Assembly: GCA_020912385.1 (NCBI GenBank)
Contig: CP087210.1
Location: 1,922,001-1,986,000 of the forward strand
DNA: 64,000 bases
Direction of reading: 5' to 3'
DNA from: Neofusicoccum parvum
Taxonomy: Eukaryota; Ascomycota; Dothideomycetes; Botryosphaeriales; Botryosphaeriaceae
Shown piece by piece: positions 1-11,914 of this stretch. The translations under genes were made by a program, and so were the position numbers. Under the pieces are notes generated by a model, which was not told the origin of the DNA, did not search any database, and worked only from the letters and a program-made list of their open reading frames with translations. The stretch's first letter is position 1. Each line of letters begins with the position of its first letter.

Positions 1-280
1 GGCAAAAAAAATCAGCACGAAAAGAGATCCTTCTATGCAATAAATCGACCATCGCCGTCCATGCAATAATGTCCCCCAAGCCAGAGCCGAAAAAAAGCCT
101 CCAACCCAGTCCATCGTCATCGTTGCCGCCTTCCCCAAAGGTTCATACTTATACACGTGGAAACCAGCCTGCCCAGTCCGATCCGATCCTTGGTGGCGGA
201 GAAAAGCAGTGACTAGGAAAGCCAGGGAAACTTCTTCTTGAAGCCGCCCATCGCCATCTCTTCCTGACACCACGATCCCT

Positions 281-3200
281 CTACGCGAAGTAGCTCTTCC
301 AAAGCACGCCTTCCAGGTCCTCCAGCTGTTCTGGTTCGAATGCCTAGAGTCTGTGGTTATCATTGCTGTCCGTCAAGCAAATGTGAGTTTTGGAGAAGCT
401 TACCTTCACATCGACATGCCAAGTGTCCTGCCTGGTCTTCTTGAAGTCCGCGAGGATCGACTTCACGCTCTTGCCGACGGTACCAGGGTCACCCGCCGCT
501 TTGATAGCCAGAGTAGCCAGCACATCAGGCAGCCAAGCAGGCGGAGGCGACGTGTACGGGAATGCTGAGATCAGCGCGCCCAGTCCGAGTACTGCCGCGT
601 GGCGCACGAGGAGGAGCCTGTTCTGCTCTGGCGTCGGCGTGCCGGGGACACGCCGCTTTGGTAGCGGGTTTTCGCGGAGCATTTTGGAGAACCGGTTGCG
701 CAAGTCTTCGACCTGCCGGGTGCGGAACGCGACCGGTGAGCAGCGAATCATACCGGAGAGCGTGGTCTGCGCGCCCAGACGAACTTCCAGCTGCGAGTCG
801 CCAAGCATAGCCGAAACACAGTCGAAGAGAGCTTGTTGCTGTGCTTCAGTCATCAGGAAGAGGCGGCGGAAGTAAATGACTTGGATGTTGATCAGCACAC
901 GCAGACGCTGATGCCATGAAGTGGCGTTCCGCCCAATGCGGATCATGGCGTTGATGAACTCCTCATCCTCACCCGCGCGGTGAGGGATGTTGGGCAGGTG
1001 CCTGAACACGTGGTAAGCCAGAGACTGCAACTCCGGATCCTCCTTGACATCCATCATGTGCAACAGTTGCTCCATGAAGAGGCTGGGGAAGAACGGCACA
1101 AGCTGCGTGCACTCGTAAGACGAAAGGTTCGAGTCAAGCCAGAGAAGAACCGTCTTGCTGGCCTGCGTGTACGACGTTGGCTGCTGCTCGCCGGCAGGGC
1201 GCTCTTTGCGCCACTTCTCCAACCTGTTGAAGACTTCTGTGATGGTCTCCGTGTATTTGTCGTCCGGCTGGTAGGGCCGCACTCCAATCGAAGATGAACT
1301 CTTCTGCGCTTCCACAAGCGCCTTGACATTGGAGTAAGATTCGTGGTACCTCGTGCGGTAGATGCTCGCGATAGTCTGACCCATGGCTTCACGGACAGCC
1401 TTGTATGGGTGGTCAAGGTGATTCATGAAGTCTTCCAGAATGGGCTTCTCAAGCTGGAAGTGCCAGCCGCAGTCAATCACGCACTGCTGAAGCAAATTGA
1501 TCTTTGAGCTCTCCTTGAAGGCCTGGCTTGAGGACATGTCCAGACGGAAGGCAGCTAGACCATCGATGAGCGGCCAGCTCCTCCTCGGATCTTTGCCCTG
1601 GAGCGCAATGTGAAGGAAAGTTGTCCAGTACGAGGAGTTCTCTGGAGTGAGGCCGTCCTGGAAGATGCCGCGGACTAGCGGGAAGACATACTCCCACACC
1701 TGAGTGCGTAGGTCAGTCTTCAAGTCTGGCGCGCAACAAAGCAATGCACCCATGATCTCGGACGTGGCTCGGTGCTGATGCTTGTCGGTGCCGTCGCCGA
1801 AGACCGACTTAGTAAGCTCCTTGATGTCGTCGAACGTTGCTTCGGTCAGCCCCGAGAACATGAGGTCGAACGCGTGCGTGAGCATCATCGCGCTCGTCAT
1901 GCGGAATCGATCTTGTCCGGAGTCTCTGGGCTCCTGCTTCAGGTATGCAAAGTAGGTTGAGAACCAGTTGCGGTCAATAATGCCGCCGATCTGCTTCCGA
2001 ACCTTTGTCTCGACATTATCGTACTCTAGTCCCTTGGTCTCCGTTAGGAATGCTGGCATCGTCTTGTTCCAAACCAGCCAACCAGGATAGTCGAAGTCCA
2101 CATAGTATTTGGCCTCTGGCTGCCCGAAGCTTTCGAGGTACTCATCGGTCCAAGACGGGTCTTCGTCTGCCCGGGTTGGAACGGCAATCTTCTCAGGAAC
2201 ATCCTCTTGGCTAAGAATGTACTTCTCGTAGCTGTGGTGTGCAAGACTACGGGTCTGCACGAGCTGGAAGAAGCCAAGCAGAGCTCCCTGGTAAAGGCTA
2301 CGCAAAGTCGGGTGAGGATCGATGGTTCCCTTGGTCGCGAGATCGATCATGGCTTCCGACGCAATGTTCTCAAAACGCATGCCAAGGTTAATTACCACGG
2401 TAGCGGTGCGGATAGCCTTCTTCCAATGCGATGCCCGAGCTTGCTCCACGAGTTCTGCAGAAAGCTCTGACTTCTTGGATTCAACCTTCGCTCTCTTCCT
2501 TTTTACAGCATCTCGCTTCTTGGAAATCTTTGGTCGGAACTCCTCGATCTGTTTCTTCTCAATATGCTCAACGATGGCTTCTACAACATCCTCGTCGAGA
2601 ATCACCATACGCTCCAGTGGTTTTCCCATGTCCATGATCTGGAAGGTCGCATTGGACACGAGCTTCTGCACAGATGGCTTGTCTGCCTCAGTGACTTCGA
2701 TGAAAGACTTGATCAATTGGGGTGTGAACTTCCAATTGCGCGAGATTGTCTTCGCCAGACTTCCGAAGAGCAAGGAGAACATGGCACCCTTGATGCGTGG
2801 GTAATCGCTCTTCTTGACGGCCTCGTCGAAAGCTTTGAGGAGAGGAGGAATGACAAGAGGCCTCGAGCCGACAATACACTTGACAGCAGACTCGTTGGCT
2901 GTTTGAGCTGTGCGACGGATCTCCGTGTATAGTGACACGCTGGAATGGGCCAGATCCATGAGCAGCTGTTCCTCTAGATCTGAGCGCTCACGTGGAGCAG
3001 CATTGTGTCGCAATCGCTGCAGGTGATACACATACGCACGTCTCACCAGGAGAGGTCTCGGGTATTCCTTCCGGAGCCCGCTGACTTTGAATGGGTGAAC
3101 ATCGGCGGCAAGCAGACGCGTCACCCTGTCCAGAACATGTGCCGACCTCTCAATGCCCACGTCGATGAACCAAGAACGGTAGGCATTGTACAAGGCGTTG

Positions 3201-6200
3201 AAACAAGGAACGTCGTCTTCTTGCTTATCAACCAGGAACTGGTGAATGCGATGCAGAGTTTGTCCGACCTCCTGGCGCAACCCATGGATAAGACGGTACT
3301 GCTCATGCGAATCATCTTGCGTCCATGGATAGCCAACCTCGTACTGGAAAGTTGGCCTGGACTCATCGTCTTCGGCATCACCGAGATCGTTGTCAATGCC
3401 ATCCTCTGAGCTGTCCTCCATGTCGGCGTCGCTGTCCTCTTTGTTCTTCGGTGGTGAAGGCGCAGGGAACTTTGAGTCGAAAAGGACAGAGACACCGGAA
3501 ATGATCAGGCGCAGTAGCACGAGGTTGCGCGAAACCTCGTCAGACCACTCCTTCCCGGTACCGTCGCGCTTTACAGGCGAGTTATCGCCAGTTAGCGCTT
3601 TAAGACCGTCCATGGCACTATTCACTTGTGATGCGAATAGCTCGACTGCGAACGTGATGCACTTAGGACTCGGCACATGCCACTTGACGCTAATGTCCTT
3701 AGCGTCCGGCATCTTGCCCCAATCCTTGACGGTAAGGCCTCGCTCAGTCTCACTCGGCTCGAAAATAGAGTAATCGACCGTGTAAATGCAGGTGAGATTG
3801 AGAAGGAGGTGGTGGATGAAATTCGAGACGTGCACCGTGGGAATGCCGCGACAGTGCTCCTGCATGTACTTGGCGATATCGAACAGCTCGTCTTTGTAGT
3901 CGAGGACAGCATCTCCAACGTGGACAACGCACATGCTTAGCAAGCTGATGTTCCAAACCAGAGCCCTATCCTTGGGGAGAACTTCTGAGCCTGTGGTCCT
4001 CGAAGATCCTGCTCCATTCTCGCCGATCTCGGTGCGGATGCCGTCCAAAAGGTCCGGCAGAAGTCGCTTAAGGGTTTTCTGAGGGTTGACCTTGACAAGT
4101 CCATTGCATATGAAGGCCATTGCATCTCGTGCTTGGTGTATCACATGGTTCGTAACGAAGTTTGCGATCTTGTCTAGTGCGATGTCGAAGAGTTCTGGTG
4201 AAAGGGATGACAACAAAGGAGTGAAGGCCGCTGGAAGGGTGTTCACGACGTTCTCCTCTGGGGACCCGCTTCTCACACGAGATGCATCAGGAAGATTCTC
4301 GAGGAGCGTGAAAACACGGCCCAGGAAAGTGATAACAAACTCAGCAAATCCTGTGGTCGATGACCGTAGGATTGCTTCTTCTTCCTGGTCAGAAAGCTCT
4401 TCCTCGTAATCAAATTCGACGCCGGCGCCCTCTCTTTCAAGACGGTCAACCTGCGAGGCAATCCACTGCAACGCAAGATCCGGGGTACTCTCCTGTTCAG
4501 GCATGGGAGTGGTGACCCCAGAGCCTTGCTTCTCAATCCCGCCGTTCTCCATGGAGATGTCGCCATTCTCCTTCGCGACGGTCCTTTTCTCCTTAGTGAG
4601 GTCATGGAATGGAATAATATATGAGACCGATTGAATGTAGCTCAGAGTGTGCAGAGTTTTCTCCAAATCATTCGCATCGATTCCCGGAAGCGCAAGGCCA
4701 AGGAGAGTGGTGATGTGGCAGCGGTAGCCCTTGGTCCTCACCATCGTCTTGGAGAGCATGTGCAGAGCCCGGATCGAGGAGATAGTCCGGTGCACTTCGA
4801 CCAAGCCTTGCATGGCCGGGTAGATACGCTGCAATGCGCCGGGGAGGATGAGGTTGGGCTCAAGAAAAGCCAGGCACTGCAACGTGGACAATGAAAAATT
4901 GATTGCGGTGCCGCTCTTCGCGAAGATGCCCATGAAAATGACATCCCTCAGACACAGGACAAACCTTTTCTTGACTGCGTCATTGAGACGCCTGTCTTCA
5001 GGGACCTCCATCTCACCGCTGTGCTCGCGGTTCCACCGCATGACGAAGAAATCTGCAAGGTAGTAGACGAGCTGAGACAGAGTCTTCGTCCAACTACCGG
5101 AATTGGATGGGTGGTAGAAAGTCTCGACTGCTTGGATGAGGCCCTCCAATCTCGCCAAAATCGAATCCGGCTTATCAAGGCAAGCCGGCGACAGGGACAT
5201 CACAATCCAGCGAGCAACGTGGTGCGCAATAGGATGCTTCCGCTGGTCCCTGTCCAGCATGATCGCCAGGCCAGCACCCGCATCCACGCTCGAACTGTAT
5301 GGAGACGTGGATTGGCCGACAGGGATCTCGAGCAATCTGAGGATGGCAGTGAATATCAGCTGCGATTGATCCTTGGTGAAGAGACCGTGCTCGGTGAAAG
5401 GTATGGACTTCGAGGAGAGGGAATCGCGAGCAAGTCGGGAGCAGATGTCGATGAAGTGAACGTCGAACAGCCGAGATCGGTTCACGAGGGACCATAGGTG
5501 AAAGAAGGTTGGCAGATAGTGCTGCGGGTGGAGATCTGGGCGGTCGGCAGGTGCGGGCGTCGTGGGCAAGATCAGGTTCAACAGTCCTACAACCACATAT
5601 GCGCCTTCGGAGAATGAGGTACTGAAGAAAGGCAGGAACTCCTCCAGCATAGCTGGGATCTCTTGAGGATCAAAGTATAACTGCGCGAAAGTACATAACT
5701 TTGTGACAGTTCGGATGTTCCGCCTGAAGTTGGTCATCGTGGACGACCCAGACTCAGAGGGCAACACGTAGTTCTTGAGCTCCTTGTAGAGAGGCCTCCA
5801 ATCGAGAATGAGGTCTTTGCCGGGGCGGAGGTAATGCTTGCGCCTGTGATCTGTCAGCAGCTGTAGCGTGCGGTGTTTATGCGAGGACTCACTTGGTAAG
5901 AACCATGAACATGCTGGCGAACCTCTCCGCTACCAGGATATCCAGGCCCGGCGCCAAGGCAAGCTCGTAGTAGAGCTTGATGAGCTTGACACGCATGTCG
6001 CGGGGTAGGTCGAACTTGAGGGATAGCCATCCGCGAATCTCGCGAGTCCAGTGCACGGCACCGGGCGAGAAGTCTCCAGCAGCCACAGCGACATACAGGT
6101 GCTTTATGCAGGCGTCGAGGTTCTCTAACCGCTCGGCGTCGGACTCGGACTCGTAGGGAAGGTACTTGGTGTAGGGGAAGGTGCGCGGGCGAACGCGGTT

Positions 6201-6335
6201 GGGACGCTCTTTGGCGTTGGCATCGCCGTTGCTGTCTTCCCAGCCTGCACCGGGCGAGGTGGCGCGCGACACGTCGGCGCCATTGGGCCCGTCAACGGCG
6301 CTGAGCAGCTGCCCTAAGCGCTCGTAGCCGGCCAT
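281..6335 (-). CDS. blm10: Proteasome activator BLM10/PA200
   Basis: Large HEAT-repeat activator that caps the 20S proteasome and opens its gate in nucleus and cytosol. Predicted exons are 6335-5893, 5843-404 and 343-281, with phases agreeing throughout, giving about 1981 aa, a normal length for the family. The first exon starts MAGYERLGQLL and contains the conserved FPYTKYLPYESESDAERLE segment typical of BLM10 N-termini. The middle is a long helical solenoid with an acidic insertion near 3360-3440. The last short exon gives a C-terminus ending ...VLWKSYFA. In yeast Blm10 and human PA200 the end is YYA, the Hb-Tyr-X motif that docks into the 20S alpha ring; here the penultimate residue is Phe. 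If the last intron is not removed the protein would instead end in an unrelated short tail. The start is the first Met of the open exon. The gene is divergent from PSF3. Confidence 0.93.
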
Positions 6336-7289
6336 GCTGGCGAGGGTGGTCGGCCTCGTCCGAGGCTGGTCGTGTGGTGTCGCGTGAGAGGCGGATGCGC
6401 AGGAGCGTGGAGGATGCGGGTGAAGATGGGCAGTGGCTGGGTGTGCTCAGTTGTCTGGAGGATGCGGGCGCAGCGAGCAGCTCAGCGGCTGTACGACGGT
6501 CTGGGGCTGTCCGGGGCGATGACGCTCGACAACAGCGGCGACATGGACGACGGCGCCGCGGATTTGGAATGCTGCGGGCGGCGTGCACGCAGCCGTGGGT
6601 TCGCGTCGTCGGGGGGGCGGAGACGGACGAGGACGGGTCGCTACGTTGCGTGTGTGTGTGAAGGTTAGTAAGATGTACCCGCACGGCGGATGGAGGTACA
6701 GAAGCTATGACGACGGGGTGGGCGAGCTCGGCGGGCTCTGAAAGCGCGAGCGAGGGTGGAGCAGCGCGTCCGTTTCCTTCTGTTGACAGCCGCCGACAAC
6801 CACAGGACACCAATCAGCGGCGACGCGTTAGAACAAGCTCCAGCAGCAGGCGTACGGCGCGAAACGCAGAGAGACCCTGACAGCTGGCACCAGTCGAGCC
6901 TCGAGTGCGAGTGTAGCAGACTGTCCTGCGCGCGGCCACTTCTTTTATTGCTGCGCCGCCAGGCAATCACCAGTACGCAATCGCCTCCAGCTCGAAACGC
7001 CTAGAGGTAAGCAAGGCTGCCCCCAGCGCGAGCACGCGGATTCGTCGGCCTCGTGTCTCGCACCTGCTGCGCTTGCATTCCAGCGCCTTTCACTTGAGCC
7101 TGCTGCCCTGCCGATCGCCCGCCTCGATGCCTTTACCACCGCGGAGCGCGTCGCGTGAGCGTGCATTTCCTTTTTCGGGCACCGATCCGCATTTCAACAT
7201 GTACTGACAAAGCGATCTAGAGACTTCTTTCGCCTGTTCGACGGCTGCTACCCGGTTGCATTACTGTTTCCCGCTCCTAAGAACACCCC
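6336..7289. other. Intergenic region between BLM10 and PSF3
   Basis: This 954 bp region separates two genes that start in opposite directions, so it holds both promoters. It is GC-rich, with a short GT repeat near 6650. Short frames on both strands have no protein-like composition, and I see no gene in it. Confidence 0.6.
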
Positions 7290-8093
7290 ATGACTTCGTA
7301 CTACGACATAGACGCGATCCTCACCGACGCGCAAGTGTGTTGCCCCGTTGCACCGCCTACCGGCCTCTCAGCCTCTAACGCGTCATTCCTAGAAAGTACC
7401 ATGCACTTTCGAGCTTACCGTGCCCGGTCTGGGCTATCTTGATGGCAACGCAGGCCAGGATGTACGCACCACCTATTCACCGGCCCCCAAATTCAGAGGC
7501 TGACAAGGCGAGCTGCAGATGAAGCAAGGTACCAAGGTGGAGCTGCCTCTGTGGCTGGGCGAGATGTTGGCAGTCAGGTGAGGCTGAATTGTGCAAAGTT
7601 GTTCTCATGATTCCTGGACATTTGCTACGCCCTGATGTGAGGCTGTGCAACTAATAACTCTTCGACAGTGCACCTTCAGCAAACACCAGCATGGCAACGC
7701 TTGATCTACCCGCTGCTCTTTCCGCGCGTGTCATGAACGCTTTAAAAGCAGATCCCCGTACAGTTGACCTGAGAGCGCTGGCCCCGCATTTCTATGCGCT
7801 AGGAGCGCGTATGCTCGAACTATTCGACGAGGAAGAGATGGGCGAGATTCTTGCAGAAAGCTTCAAAACGAGATCAAAAGTGATCGCCGATCAGGCTCAC
7901 AACCCTCGGGGGGCGCTGGGAGAAGGAGCTGATTTTCTAAGAGGTCTGGACGAGGACGAGAGGCAACGTGAGTGCTTCCTTCATCGTCTATCGGAATCTT
8001 TGGCCGATGCTAACTTTGAGGATAGTTTTCAGGGCTGCTCATGATAGCACTAAGGCTGTACGGACATGGATTGCGGAGAACAAGAAGAAATAA
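7290..8093 (+). CDS. psf3: GINS complex subunit PSF3
   Basis: Subunit of the four-protein GINS complex (Sld5-Psf1-Psf2-Psf3), part of the CMG helicase at replication forks. Five exons are predicted: 7290-7334, 7393-7461, 7519-7577, 7669-7967 and 8026-8093. They join in phase to 179 aa, close to the usual fungal length. The N-terminus MTSYYDIDAILTDAQ followed by KVPCTFELTVPGLGYLDGN and then GTKVELPLWLGEMLAV is the PSF3 signature. The C-terminus reads ERQLFRAAHDSTKAVRTW. Because the exons are so small, only the fourth is an obvious open frame. The last exon starts at 8026 after a TAG acceptor; using the CAG a few bases further on would break the conserved LFRAAH. It is convergent with the cis-prenyltransferase, 279 bp away. 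Confidence 0.93.
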
Positions 8094-8372
8094 TGCCCGA
8101 GGTTAATGAGAAGATTGAGTGTTTTTAAAGTGAAACCTCAACTAGGCAAGTTGGCGTTCTTCACATATTGCTAGCATTTGCACGGCGAAAGGTCCCGAAA
8201 TAATATGAATTCAATGGTCTATGGTCTAGATCCAGATGAAAGCAATAACTCCAATGCTCCCTCTTCATATGCTACTGTGGCATCAGCGTGGTATTGTGTG
8301 CAAACTGATTCTGGGTATCAACACTGTGCTCCTTTCAAAGTGAACGCTTATCTACCGCGATGTAAGCTTCTT

Positions 8373-9555
8373 CTAGACGACCTTCAGCCTCCCCCTGCCC
8401 TTCTCTTCATCCTGTATCTTCCGCTGCCTCCACTGCCACTCAACCAATACCGGTAAGAACTGCCACAGGTCGAATTCCGGCCACAAACAATCCAGGAAGA
8501 CGATCTCGGTATTTTCATGGCATTGCCACAACATAAAATCGCTCAGACGCTGGACGCCCGACGTCCGAATTAGCAAGTCCAGCGGCGGGTTGCCCTTCGT
8601 AAACATGTGGTCCGTCAGGGTCTGGGCTGTAATTGTTTCCGGGTCCGGGAAGTTATCCAGCACCTTGTCCTCCTTCAGCCCATCTGTCGATTCGTGCAAA
8701 GTCATGGAGTTTGTAGAGGCACCGTCGGAACCGGGTGCGTCGGATATCTTCTCCGGGTTGAGAGAGGCAGCGGCGTTGTCCTGAGGCTCTGGGGATTCGT
8801 CTTCGGAAACGGTCGTAAGGTTACGCGCGCGGATGTTGCGGGTGATGTGGCCTTCGGAGAATGGGCGGCGAAGCGGAGGCGGGTGAGGTTTGCTGTAATC
8901 AACAACGGTGGTGCGGATCGCAGTTGTGATCTCGTCGCGGGATGTGTAAGGAAAGCAGACGTTGAGGACAGCCCTATGTTCTGTCAGCGCACGTCACTCA
9001 AACAGGTGTTCCCTTCCCGTACTTGTTGTTTCCCTTGGTCATCTCCGCAGCTCGGTCCATAGCCTCAATCACATCGGGCTTCACAAGATCCCGTTGGCCC
9101 AGAACTCGGACGCTCGCCCCATAGCGATCCAGCAGGTCGCCATGCTGGGCAAGCTGCGACAGCTTGAACTTTGCCATGTCCATCAGCGCGTCCACCTCGT
9201 ACTTCGAGCGCTTGAAGTTCTCGATGCTAAAGGCGTAGATCGTCACAACCTTGACTCCAGATTTGTAGCACACTTCCAGGATCTTGAGGGTGTCAGCACA
9301 CAGCCAGTGGTGGCGCGGGAGCTGTCATACCCTTGCCAAAGCTTCAAACCCCAGGTTATGTCCCTCCACGGTTTCAATATGGTGACTGCGAGCGTAGCGC
9401 CTGTTGCCGTCCATGACAAATGCGACGTGTTGCGGAATGGGGCCCTGGCGGAGAGACCCAATGAGGAGCTCGCGGAGGCGCTGGATACTCCATACTATGG
9501 GAGGCGACATGAGAAGCCATTTTCGGAACTGCGACAGGTGCAGAGAGGAGGACAT
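8373..9555 (-). CDS. Cis-prenyltransferase (dehydrodolichyl diphosphate synthase, RER2/SRT1 type)
   Basis: Catalytic subunit that condenses isopentenyl diphosphates onto farnesyl diphosphate to make the polyprenyl chain of dolichol, at the ER membrane or lipid droplets. Predicted exons are 9555-9331, 9282-9023 and 8973-8373, giving 361 aa. Family marks in order are [13 protein letters not shown] (pyrophosphate-binding Asp), [46 protein letters not shown] and [20 protein letters not shown]. Between the fourth and third of these lies a long low-complexity acidic and Ser/Pro-rich insertion (about 90 residues), absent from bacterial UppS. The first intron appears to end in AAG. The start is the first Met before the conserved core; a longer in-frame N-terminus up to 9696 is open but not family-like. 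Confidence 0.9.
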
Positions 9556-10141
9556 GTTGACGGGGAGCTCGAAGGCGCGCGGGAGGAGCTGGGAATGCGA
9601 CGGAACAGCAGCTGCAGAGCGAGCGAAATATATGGGAGGAATGGAAAGAAGGAGGCGGCCAGGCCAGTGCCAACAAATGCGCGAACCGGCTCTCAAGACT
9701 GCACCTACGTATTAGGGACTTGCGTACAGCATCGAGGCTCAGTCGATCGTTGGGACTTGGCCGACGCAGATGCCAGGATGCGCTGCCCGGCGGCTGAGGT
9801 TCGGTCGGGACTGCGGATGCCGGGCGGGTGTGCGGGTGCGTGCGCTGCGCCTGCATTTTCTTCGCCTCTGCCGCGTCGCTGCCACGACCCTCATCCCTCC
9901 TCGTGTGCTATCACGAGATCTCGTCTGCCATCGCTCCACACCCTCGTGTCTCGCACTCGCGGGGTGGAAGACCGTCCCAATGTGAGGACCGTCGCGCATC
10001 GTGCCGGATCCTTCGCAATCTGCACAACAACACCCCCCGACATCGCCGTCTTTGTCGGGCCCGAAACACCCGACGGCTTATAAAGCCAGGCAGCTATTTA
10101 ACTCAAAGCCACGGCTCTGCGCCACTGACACCCCCTCAGCC
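9556..10141. other. Divergent promoter region
   Basis: This 586 bp region lies between the cis-prenyltransferase (-) and the next gene (+). It holds a TATA-like box at 10079-10085 for the rightward gene. Open frames crossing it are shadows and I see no gene. Confidence 0.55.
10079..10085 (+). promoter_or_regulatory. TATA-like box
   Basis: TATAAAG lies 57 bp before the start codon at 10142. Position and sequence fit a TATA element, but there is no transcript evidence. Confidence 0.45.
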
Positions 10142-11914
10142 ATGACCGTCAACGGGGATCATGCTGTGGGCCAGCTAGTCGAGCAGCTCACCATCGGCTT
10201 CGACACTCTGTCGTCTGAGTACCGCATCCTATACGACCGGCATCGCGAGCTAGAGAACAAGCTTGCGTGGGCAAAGCAACAGGTGAGCAGCCCACAACCC
10301 TTCCGCACCTCTCTCCTCCCGCCGCGACAACACCTCCCACTTTCATGATGAAAGAAAATTTAGCTCTAGAACTGCAGCTGCTCAGCAGCGCTGTCGACAA
10401 TTTCTTCACTTTCTGATCTTATCCTCGGACTCATGCTGTTATCGCTCAAATACCTTGCCGAGCTTGCGCTGACACAGTGACAACAGTATCTCGACCTTCT
10501 GAAGCGATTCACTCCCGATATTGCGCTGCAGGACCACAAGGTGTTCGTCCAGAGCCTGGAGGAAGTCGAAAGACACGGCCAGGGCGGACCTTTGGATTGG
10601 CTTGATGCACTCGCGCAGAGCGATGACGGTGATCGCAGGACTGGCGCCTACATCATTCGGCAAGCCGAGCGCGCTCGCGATCAGCTGAAATACCAACGTC
10701 CACTGCAAAGTCCGCTGAAAGAGGCGGATGGCGTGAAGATTTGGAACGGCCGGACAGATCGAGCTTCCGAGAGGATATCAAAGCTTGAGAGCCTTAGACA
10801 GGCTGCCTCTGCCGCGGGACTGGAAAGGGATTTTACCACCCCTGGAACACCTGGTAATCTGGGCTGTCCGTTCGGCACACCTAGTTTGCGAGGACGGTCG
10901 ACCAGTGGAAGAGGGGGCATGGGGACGCCAAGTCGTTCCCAGTCAAGGATTCTCCCGCACGCGATGCGGTCGAAGCGTTCTTCCTTCAACGACCCTATCC
11001 GGGCAGAGATATGTGGCTTCGAGCCGCCACAGTCTCCAGAGCCGTCAGTCTCGGGTTCAGCTGCGCCAGTGTGTCCCATCCGCTTTATGGATGATCACAC
11101 GCCAGAGGATATAGCAAAGTACTTTGAGAACCACAAGCATGAGCTACCTCGCAGTCACGAAGTCTGTATCAAACGCTTCCAGAGCAATGCCGAGAGCATT
11201 CGCCAGCTGGATGCCAAATACGGCAATTTGGTCAACATGATCCAAGGCCTAGGAGAGAAGCATCAGCCCATGTTAAAGGAAACGCCAGCAGATGAAGAAG
11301 AAGATGCATTTGTCGAGACCGAGTCTAACGGCAGAGTGGCGAATTGGGCCAAGGCTGTCAGCACGAGTGCTCAAGCGGGTGGTGAAGCCAGTCCAGACCC
11401 TGATCAACCACTGTCTGAGGAAGAGGAGCGGCAACCCCATTTCGATAGGCCTATGAAAGAGATCCGCGTCGGTGAATCTCCAAGTCGGCCTTGGGGCATC
11501 ACGGTACCCGCAGCCTATAACAAGCCACCGAGCGTGGCGACGGACGGCGTGGTCACTGCATCTCCTGTACAAGAATCGCCTCCTGCGCCTCCTGTGCCGC
11601 GTGTCGCCGAGGCTAAGAAGCCTGGAAAATGTCCTTTTGATCACACCAAGCTGCGCGGTGGTCCACCCGGAAACCTGAAAGTGGAAGATACAGGACCGAA
11701 TCGGGAGCCAGAACAAAAGACACTACAACCAGACGTTCAAACAATCCAGGCGTCGCAGCCACCCCCGATCCGTGGGCCCAACATTATCAAGCCAGAGTCG
11801 CAATCTCCAAACTCTCCGCAAATGGTGTTCACAGGCCCAGTCTTCATTGGCTATTCCATGGAACAGGCTGTAGCTCTTCTGCAACAGACCGGCTTGGGTG
11901 GAAAGACAAGTTGA
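10142..11914 (+). CDS. Conserved fungal protein with two Cys-Pro/His motifs, function unknown
   Basis: I do not recognise a characterised family. Two exons, 10142-10282 and 10487-11914, join in phase to 522 aa; the 204 nt intron is long for this window, so a missed small exon is possible. The first ~65 residues look like a coiled coil (VEQLTIGFDTLSSEYRILYD, then KLAWAKQQYLDLLKRF). A Ser/Arg/Gly-rich stretch follows, then a conserved-looking block starting CPIRFMDDHTPEDIAKYFEN with the following residues HKHELPRSHEVC. A second short motif, GKCPFDHTKLRGGPPGNL, lies nearer the C-terminus. Both have Cys-Pro followed by Asp-His and could bind metal or heme, but this is a guess. The C-terminus has VFTGPVFIGYSMEQAVALLQ, an apparently folded motif. 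The rest is Pro/Ser/Glu-rich and probably disordered. Confidence 0.8.
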
